A stretch of 11,315 nt of DNA from Acidobacteriota bacterium. GTDB taxonomy: Bacteria > Acidobacteriota > Blastocatellia > Pyrinomonadales > Pyrinomonadaceae. Position 1 is the first letter of the stretch. Each line of letters starts with the position of its first letter. Below, one piece after another: positions 6,337 through 11,315 of this stretch. The notes below the pieces were generated by a model. The model had not been told where the DNA came from. It ran no database searches and saw only the letters and a program-made list of their open reading frames with translations. A program made the position numbers and the translations under genes. The stretch spans positions 1-11,315 of the forward strand of contig JAEWBM010000177.1 of assembly GCA_023391155.1 (NCBI GenBank), read 5' to 3'.

Positions 6337-7849
6337 TTTCGGGACGGCGAAGTACCAATCGGCGAATCAGTAGTTTCTCATCAGCGGAAAGAAATCCCAA
6401 GACGAGGAGCGCTGCCGCATAGGCAACGCCCGCCGCCGCGACGCTGAGTATAAATATGGGCCACGACAGCTGAAAATTGGAAAGGACCGCCCACTGCACC
6501 AGGGAGGCCGCAACGGCGGCGAGCCCCAAATGAAAGACCAGCGTCCCCCAAAAACCGGCAAGCACTCGACCGAACAGCCATTTCTCAAATAGGAACACCG
6601 AAAGGAAGATCAGGCCAAAACCGGTGATCCGAGCAATAGCGACCCCTAAACTGCCATAGGGCTCGACAAGCGTAATCATCAGCGTCAAGGCAACAATGAA
6701 ACACGCCGCGAAAATGTACATATTGTGACTCGGAACTCCGAGTCCCTCCCTCATCATCCAGGAGACGCCCATGACCGATACGAGTGCGAACGTTATCGTA
6801 TGGAGTATCAGAAGGAACTCCGCATTTGCAGCGAAGTCGGGCCCGAGCCAAAGCGTAAGGAATTCACGGGCACCGACGATGACCGTCAGCGACATGAAAA
6901 GTACAAAGACCGACACGAGCCGCGTGGAGCGTTTGTAGATCGAGGCCATCCGCTCGCTTTCGCGTGCCGTCTCACTGGTAAGAGGAGAGAGCAGCAGCGT
7001 CAGGCTCGCCGCGAAGCCCTGAATATAAACCCCGATCGACATCGCCACAGCATAATATGTCAAGGTTTCGCTGCCGAGAACTCGTGTGATCCATCCGCGC
7101 TCAAAAAGAAGAAGACCGTTGGCGAGGACCTGATAGCCGACCACTCCAAGGGAATAGGTCGTGACCATTCCGATCGAAGCCCTTGCCCCGGCGATCCCAA
7201 AACGGAGTTGTGGCAAAAGCCGTTTCGAGACTATGGCAAAGGCCGCAGTGGACAGCATGAGCGTCACAAGATTCCATGCGAGGAGCGCGTTAAGCCCAAA
7301 GCCCAGCAATGCGAGAGCCATGTTGCCGATCAAAAGGGCGAAGCTATTTGCATTGAATAGTTTGGAATAGATGTCGAACCGCTGGAGACCTTGCACAACG
7401 GATCCGAAAACCTGGTTCACCGTCGTTACGAGAACTATCAGAGACGCAATATAGATCGCGGTGACCGCGGTCTCGCGCGATCCGGCTTCGATCAGGAGTA
7501 CATCGTCGACGATCGGCCAGGCAAGTGACGACAGGAGGATCACCCCCGTGAGGCCAAATCCGACACTTAAGACCAACGTCGCAGAGACGATACTGTTGAT
7601 CTTTTCGAGATCGTTCTTAATGCGGTACTCGGCGATGTATTTGGTCGCGGCCCGGCCGATTCCGAAGTTGAATGAATATCCGACGAGGCCGAGCACCAGG
7701 GCGTAAATGCCGTAGGCCTCGAGCCCGAGGGCCCGGACAATGATGGGCGTCGCCGCAAGGCTCAGCAAAAGCGGGAGAACCCATGTGAGTGCACCGTACG
7801 CGAGATTGCGTGCGACACCGGCTGCGGATTGTGGAGCTGGAGTTGTCAC
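6326..7849 (-). CDS. Wzx-type lipid-linked oligosaccharide flippase (MOP superfamily)
   Basis: This 507-residue, strongly hydrophobic protein has roughly 12-14 membrane helices spread over its whole length. The N-terminal region carries the hallmark of polysaccharide exporters: NLAYGALTWVLPLLLSLAAT, then PIIVRALGLEAYGIYALVLG and GIGRAATKYIAEYR, with a second related half further on. It would flip undecaprenyl-linked repeat units across the inner membrane for the polymerase in this operon. The start is GTG at 7849, not ATG. It overlaps the TGA of the upstream glycosyltransferase as GTGA and has a GGAAAG sequence six bases upstream. The C-terminus (RPENEQ, TAA) overlaps the next methyltransferase start by 11 bp. 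A transporter of another lipid-linked glycan, such as a teichuronic-type polymer, belongs to the same superfamily and cannot be separated by sequence alone. Confidence 0.88.
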   Translation of the reverse strand: MTTPAPQSAAGVARNLAYGALTWVLPLLLSLAATPIIVRALGLEAYGIYALVLGLVGYSFNFGIGRAATKYIAEYRIKNDLEKINSIVSATLVLSVGFGLTGVILLSSLAWPIVDDVLLIEAGSRETAVTAIYIASLIVLVTTVNQVFGSVVQGLQRFDIYSKLFNANSFALLIGNMALALLGFGLNALLAWNLVTLMLSTAAFAIVSKRLLPQLRFGIAGARASIGMVTTYSLGVVGYQVLANGLLLFERGWITRVLGSETLTYYAVAMSIGVYIQGFAASLTLLLSPLTSETARESERMASIYKRSTRLVSVFVLFMSLTVIVGAREFLTLWLGPDFAANAEFLLILHTITFALVSVMGVSWMMREGLGVPSHNMYIFAACFIVALTLMITLVEPYGSLGVAIARITGFGLIFLSVFLFEKWLFGRVLAGFWGTLVFHLGLAAVAASLVQWAVLSNFQLSWPIFILSVAAAGVAYAAALLVLGFLSADEKLLIRRLVLRRPENEQ

Positions 7850-9099
7850 CGGTCGCTTTCCAATGCTCGTTTATAGGCGGCAACGACCTTTTTTGCAACG
7901 GCCCGTTCGTCGAAATGTTCGACGACGTATGAGCGCCCGGCGTCGGCAAGTCTGTCTCTGAGACCGGCATCGCTATAGAGCCGCGAGATCGAATCGGCTA
8001 GAGCCTTGTCATCGCCCGCCTCGACCAAAAGCCCGGTGACTTCATGTTTCAGTGCCTCCGGTATGGCGTATACGTTGGTCGAGATGCTTGGCAGGCCCAT
8101 CGCCATACCCTCAAGAAGAGCTATCGGGAGACCCTCGACAAAACTCGGCAAGGCAAATGCGTCCGCGATGCGAAAGAATCGAAGCACGTCGGAGCGCTCG
8201 GTGCCGACCGTATCAGAAAGAACAGTCTGAAACCGATTTCCAAGGCTATAAGACGTGACTCGCTCAGCGTCCTCGCCCTGCGGTAGAAACGGGGTTAGCC
8301 AAACAAAGTAGACATCGCGTGCAGCTTCGTCTTTAGTGATTCGAGACGCAGCATCCAGCAATGTCCAACGGCCTTTGCGATCGATAAAATTTCCGACGGT
8401 GAGGACAACAAAGGCGTCGACCGGAATACCGATCCGCCGCCGCCAACCTTCGCGATCGAAGTCGGCTTGCAATGCCTCATCGATCTCAGCGGGGTTGATG
8501 CTCGTGTACGTGACCTCAATGCGTCGGGCAAGCTCGGGCGGATAGTGATCCGAAAAATACCTCTTAGCGTGCTCGTTCGAGCAGAATACGTGAAAGGTCG
8601 GAAACTTTGCGATCTTCCGGCCCTGGCGCTTCCATAAAGCCTCGCGTTTAGCGGAGACCGGCGGCAGAGCGTTGTGTGAAGTGATGAATACGTGCGTTCT
8701 GCGGGCAAGCCAGGAAAGTGCCCTTAGCGATGAGTGAGGCAGAAGGTCGACGTGAACGATAGTATCTCTCAGCCCGAGACGTGCCAGGCAGCGGAGCATC
8801 GACCATTCGCTGTGCATTTTGCGGAGGCGGCGGGCGACCTTTCTCGCAATGGTCGGGGCGGGCCCCATATCATTTCGTCCTTTGAAGAGAACGTGCTCGA
8901 CGCCCAGTTCGGAAAGATAGCGGATGATCTTCGGATCCGATGCATCGGGTAAAGCCACGATGATATCAAAATGTTTGCGGGCCTCTTTGATTATCGCGAG
9001 GATGTGGACCTGAGCGCCGCCCCATTCGAGATAGTTCCAAGCATAGGCCACACGGGGGCGCCTGCGGTCTGAATTGGATTGATCGTTGGTTTCGGTCAA
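7846..9099 (-). CDS. GT4 glycosyltransferase (GT-B fold)
   Basis: The protein has 417 residues and two Rossmann domains. The N-terminal acceptor domain begins at VAYAWNYLEWGGAQVHIL (17-34), where GGAQ is the usual GT4 loop. The C-terminal donor domain begins at about VVLTVGNFIDRKGRWTLLDA (231-250), the strand-loop holding the conserved Arg/Lys. VEGLPIALLEGMAMG at 321-335 contains the E-x7-E motif (Glu322 and Glu330). It adds one sugar of the repeat unit with retention of configuration; donor and acceptor are not predictable. The start is TTG at 9099, overlapping the stop of the GT2 gene as TTGA. I see no better in-frame start nearby, and the domain begins 16 residues in. No clear Shine-Dalgarno sequence precedes it, so it probably depends on translation of the upstream gene. 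Confidence 0.9.
   Translation of the reverse strand: MTETNDQSNSDRRRPRVAYAWNYLEWGGAQVHILAIIKEARKHFDIIVALPDASDPKIIRYLSELGVEHVLFKGRNDMGPAPTIARKVARRLRKMHSEWSMLRCLARLGLRDTIVHVDLLPHSSLRALSWLARRTHVFITSHNALPPVSAKREALWKRQGRKIAKFPTFHVFCSNEHAKRYFSDHYPPELARRIEVTYTSINPAEIDEALQADFDREGWRRRIGIPVDAFVVLTVGNFIDRKGRWTLLDAASRITKDEAARDVYFVWLTPFLPQGEDAERVTSYSLGNRFQTVLSDTVGTERSDVLRFFRIADAFALPSFVEGLPIALLEGMAMGLPSISTNVYAIPEALKHEVTGLLVEAGDDKALADSISRLYSDAGLRDRLADAGRSYVVEHFDERAVAKKVVAAYKRALESDR
7856..7861 (-). promoter_or_regulatory. Ribosome-binding site supporting the GTG start of the flippase
   Basis: On the minus strand the bases read GGAAAG, followed by six bases and then GTG at 7849. It is the clearest Shine-Dalgarno-like sequence in the window and lies inside the end of the upstream glycosyltransferase gene. 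With the GTGA overlap, it decides the flippase start. Confidence 0.5.
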
Positions 9100-10025
9100 T
9101 TTTTTGCTGCGGGCTGCCGGATCTCTTTAAGCGGCGTCTCGTGCTGGTGCGAGCCCCAAGTGCCTTCGTAATTCTTACCAAGCAGCACACGGCCCCAAAA
9201 TACCATATATGCCGCCAACGCTTGGGTCTTTGAGGGAGCGCTATCCCAATAAAAATAGAAGCGTCGGCGAAGATTATGAATGTTGCCGAGGTCGAATATC
9301 AAAGCATTCGTCTTTTGGCGTAACGTCATGCGCGTCACCTTTGCCGGGATATTATTAGGCTGACAAAAGACCCGCGCGCCGGGATCGATCAAAAGCCGCC
9401 AGCCGTGACGTTTCAGCCGCGGCGTGTATTCGGCATCGCCAAAATTCGGATACCGGTCGGAACGCATCAGGCCGTGTTCCTTGATCGCTGCCGCCGGCAC
9501 GAGCACACAGTTGCCGACAATGAGACCTACATCCCATGGCTCCTCGGGAATGGTCCAGACGGTCTGATGGAACCAATGTCGCCACCCGCCCCAAGAGGCG
9601 TTCCAATGCGGGTCGACCTGAAAGATCCGGTGGGGGGTGTCCCACAACAGCAAGAGTGCGCCGACTATCGAGCGGGGGAACGCCTCGGCAGTTCTTACCA
9701 TCGACTGCAGAAAGCCGGGGTCGAAGACCTGATCGTCGTTCATCATCAAAACGTAATCAGGTGAAGCTTTCATTGCCTCTCGAACGCCGACGTTTGTCCC
9801 CTCGGTAAACCATAAGTTTCCGTCCCCGCGAACGATATTTACCTCGGGGAACTCATTTGCGATCGCGTCCGCAGTTCCGTCGGTCGAGCCATCATCCACG
9901 ATATATACACTAACGTCGAGTCCATCGGAGTCGATCCGGGAAAGGCTCCGCAGACATTGCAGAGTGATCTCGCGCCGGTTATGCACCGGCGTGACCACGG
10001 CTATCCGCTTCAGATTTTGACTCAT
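9096..10025 (-). CDS. GT2 glycosyltransferase (GT-A fold), rhamnosyltransferase-like
   Basis: This 309-residue inverting glycosyltransferase of family GT2 starts directly with its nucleotide-binding strand, IAVVTPVHNRREIT at 8-21. VDDGSTDGT at 43-51 binds the nucleotide. GNLWFTEGTNVGVREA at 69-84 is a stretch typical of WbbL-like rhamnosyltransferases. MNDDQVF at 95-101 supplies the metal-binding DxD-type acidic residues. FGDAEYTPRLKRHGW at 195-209 is the likely acceptor-activating region. It would transfer a sugar, perhaps rhamnose or a related deoxysugar, to the lipid-linked glycan in the cytoplasm. No long membrane anchor is evident. The ATG at 10025 overlaps the dehydrogenase stop as ATGA, and the 3' end overlaps the next gene as TTGA. 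The specificity is inferred from resemblance only. Confidence 0.9.
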   Translation of the reverse strand: MSQNLKRIAVVTPVHNRREITLQCLRSLSRIDSDGLDVSVYIVDDGSTDGTADAIANEFPEVNIVRGDGNLWFTEGTNVGVREAMKASPDYVLMMNDDQVFDPGFLQSMVRTAEAFPRSIVGALLLLWDTPHRIFQVDPHWNASWGGWRHWFHQTVWTIPEEPWDVGLIVGNCVLVPAAAIKEHGLMRSDRYPNFGDAEYTPRLKRHGWRLLIDPGARVFCQPNNIPAKVTRMTLRQKTNALIFDLGNIHNLRRRFYFYWDSAPSKTQALAAYMVFWGRVLLGKNYEGTWGSHQHETPLKEIRQPAAKN

Positions 10026-11315
10026 TTTGCCGCTGAGGAAAGGCTGTCGCTTTCATTCGAGACCCAAAGGTCGCGAAGGCGTCTGGCGTTGGCGGCATCA
10101 TCGCCGCCGCGGCCAAATGCCACGTAATCGATCCACTCTTTGCCTTCGAGTTCACTTTGCAGGTGACGCCAGAAATCAATCACGGTGACCTTCGCCAGAT
10201 GATTCTTGAAATCCTCAGCTGTGAGGTTCAGAAAATCGGGATCCGGGGTGGCGACAAGAACGATATCCGCCTGAGCAAGACACTCTTTGGCAGAATCAAG
10301 AATGACCATTCTGCTCGACGTTTCCCCGAGGGACATCTCGGATGACATGGGGTCGTAAGCGACCACGCGTGCCCCGGCCTTTGAGAGTGCTTCCGCGATG
10401 TAGAGTGCTTGCGATTCCTCGGTTACGTGCGAAAACGGCTTGTATGAAAGCCCTAGGACCGCAACCGTCGAATTTTCCTTGATCATCGGACGAAGCCGTT
10501 CGACGACCTTCGATGCAACGCTTCGGTTCATCGTGTCGGTCTTTTCCGATAGCCCGGCGTCAACGCCCAACCGGCCCGCGAGAAAGTTAAGTGCGAAATT
10601 GTCTCGCGGAAAGCATGGACCGCCGTAGCCAAGACCGCCGGTAAGATATTTGCGGCCGATGCGGGTATCGAGGCCGAGTGCGTTCGACACAACATCGATA
10701 TCGCCACCGGGGAGTTTCTCGCACATTTCGGCGAGCATATTAGCGAACGTGATCTTTGTAGTAACGAAGGCGTTCACCGAGATCTTTGCAAGCACCGCAT
10801 TCTCGAGGCTCATGCGTGCCGAGGGAGCGCCGTTTTCGACGACATTTGAATAAAGCTCTTCAAGATCGCTGCCGCAACGGTCATCAAGTTCGCCGATGAG
10901 CGTGAAATCAGGATTCAAAAAGTTTTTGATAATGCTGCCGAGAGCAATGAACTCGGGGCTGTAGCAAAGCCCAAAGTCACGCCCGGCTTTTTTACCGGAT
11001 TCCCTTTCGAGGATCGGCAGCAAAGCCTCGCGGGTGCCGCCGGGGAGGGCGGTGCTGGTCAGGACCACGTTATGGTAGCCGTCTTTTTTTGCCAGAGCCC
11101 TGCCGATCTCTTTGAATGCCCATGCTGCATACTGCAGCGAAAACGCACCGCGTTCGTCGCTGGGCGTCGGCACAATGACGAATGAGACATCGGAACCCAG
11201 AACTGCCTCTTCATGGCTCGCGGTCGCTCGGATGCGTTCCGTGTTAGCCGCGATCATCTCATCGAGGCCGGTTTCCTGAACCGGAGCACGGCCGGCATTG
11301 ACCGCCTCGATCGAA
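10022..11315 (-). CDS. UDP-glucose/GDP-mannose dehydrogenase family protein, 5' end missing
   Basis: This is an NAD-dependent nucleotide-sugar 6-dehydrogenase that oxidises a nucleotide sugar to its uronic acid. The gene runs off the right edge; the frame stays open to 11314 as SIEAVNAGRAPVQETGLDEM, matching the usual region just after the first NAD-binding strand. About 30-45 residues with the GxGxVG loop are missing, so the ATG at 11257 is internal. Visible landmarks are VPTPSDERG, STALPGGT, CYSPEFIALGSIIKNFLNPD, and ENAVLAKISVNAFVTTKITFAN with a conserved Lys and Asn. GLGYGGPCFPRDN carries the catalytic Cys, encoded at 10615-10613. Here the usual PKD is PRD. AVLGLSYKPFSHVTEESQAL opens the C-terminal domain. 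The product could be UDP-glucuronate or another uronate (UDP-ManNAcA, GDP-mannuronate); sequence alone does not decide. The stop overlaps the GT2 start as ATGA. Confidence 0.92.
   Translation of the reverse strand, partial: SIEAVNAGRAPVQETGLDEMIAANTERIRATASHEEAVLGSDVSFVIVPTPSDERGAFSLQYAAWAFKEIGRALAKKDGYHNVVLTSTALPGGTREALLPILERESGKKAGRDFGLCYSPEFIALGSIIKNFLNPDFTLIGELDDRCGSDLEELYSNVVENGAPSARMSLENAVLAKISVNAFVTTKITFANMLAEMCEKLPGGDIDVVSNALGLDTRIGRKYLTGGLGYGGPCFPRDNFALNFLAGRLGVDAGLSEKTDTMNRSVASKVVERLRPMIKENSTVAVLGLSYKPFSHVTEESQALYIAEALSKAGARVVAYDPMSSEMSLGETSSRMVILDSAKECLAQADIVLVATPDPDFLNLTAEDFKNHLAKVTVIDFWRHLQSELEGKEWIDYVAFGRGGDDAANARRLRDLWVSNESDSLSSAAK

Noticed and set aside
6725..7360. Long plus-strand open frame (about 211 codons) opposite the flippase gene
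   Set aside because: It is very hydrophilic and rich in His, Arg, Lys and Asp, as expected from reading the opposite strand of a membrane-protein gene, and has no recognisable domain. The flippase frame explains the region.
1..11315. tRNA, rRNA, CRISPR array, insertion sequence or phage genes
   Set aside because: Almost the whole window is covered by eleven clear polysaccharide genes. No regularly spaced repeats, transposase motifs or RNA gene signatures were seen on reading.

Overview
The window is one tightly packed stretch of a cell-surface polysaccharide biosynthesis locus. It has eleven genes, all on the minus strand, so transcription runs from high to low coordinates. The two end genes are cut by the window edges. 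No RNA gene, insertion sequence, CRISPR array or convincing terminator was seen. The ADP-heptose genes and the Wzx/Wzy-type membrane proteins point to a diderm (Gram-negative-type) bacterium. Moderately high GC, weak or absent Shine-Dalgarno sequences and the style of the proteins make me lean towards Acidobacteriota (Blastocatellia-like). That placement is an impression, not a result.

Layout in transcription order: a nucleotide-sugar dehydrogenase making a uronic-acid donor (11315-10022, 5' end missing); a GT2 glycosyltransferase (10025-9096); a GT4 glycosyltransferase (9099-7846); a Wzx-type flippase (7849-6326); a small SAM methyltransferase (6336-5635); a Wzy-like polymerase (5616-4093); a second SAM methyltransferase (4096-3254); a fused heptose-1-phosphate adenylyltransferase and sedoheptulose-7-phosphate isomerase (3253-2243); the heptose-7-phosphate kinase (2246-1194); a second GT4 glycosyltransferase (about 1290-304); a 74-bp gap; then the start of an RmlD-like sugar-nucleotide reductase (229-1).

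Five junctions are 4-bp NTGA stop/start overlaps (three ATGA, one GTGA, one TTGA), one is a zero-gap TGA|ATG, one an 11-bp overlap and one an 18-bp gap. This indicates a single translationally coupled operon. The inferred scheme is that the dehydrogenase and the heptose enzymes supply activated sugars, the three glycosyltransferases and two methyltransferases build and decorate a lipid-linked repeat unit, the flippase exports it and the polymerase joins the units. The initiating phosphoglycosyltransferase, the export machinery, and the heptose phosphatase (GmhB) and epimerase (HldD) are not in the window.

Two points stand out. First, the heptose adenylyltransferase is fused to the isomerase rather than to the kinase as in HldE. 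Second, the kinase/glycosyltransferase junction reads ACGA where the operon pattern and both protein families predict ATGA. One base at 1289 therefore removes both the kinase stop codon and the glycosyltransferase start codon.
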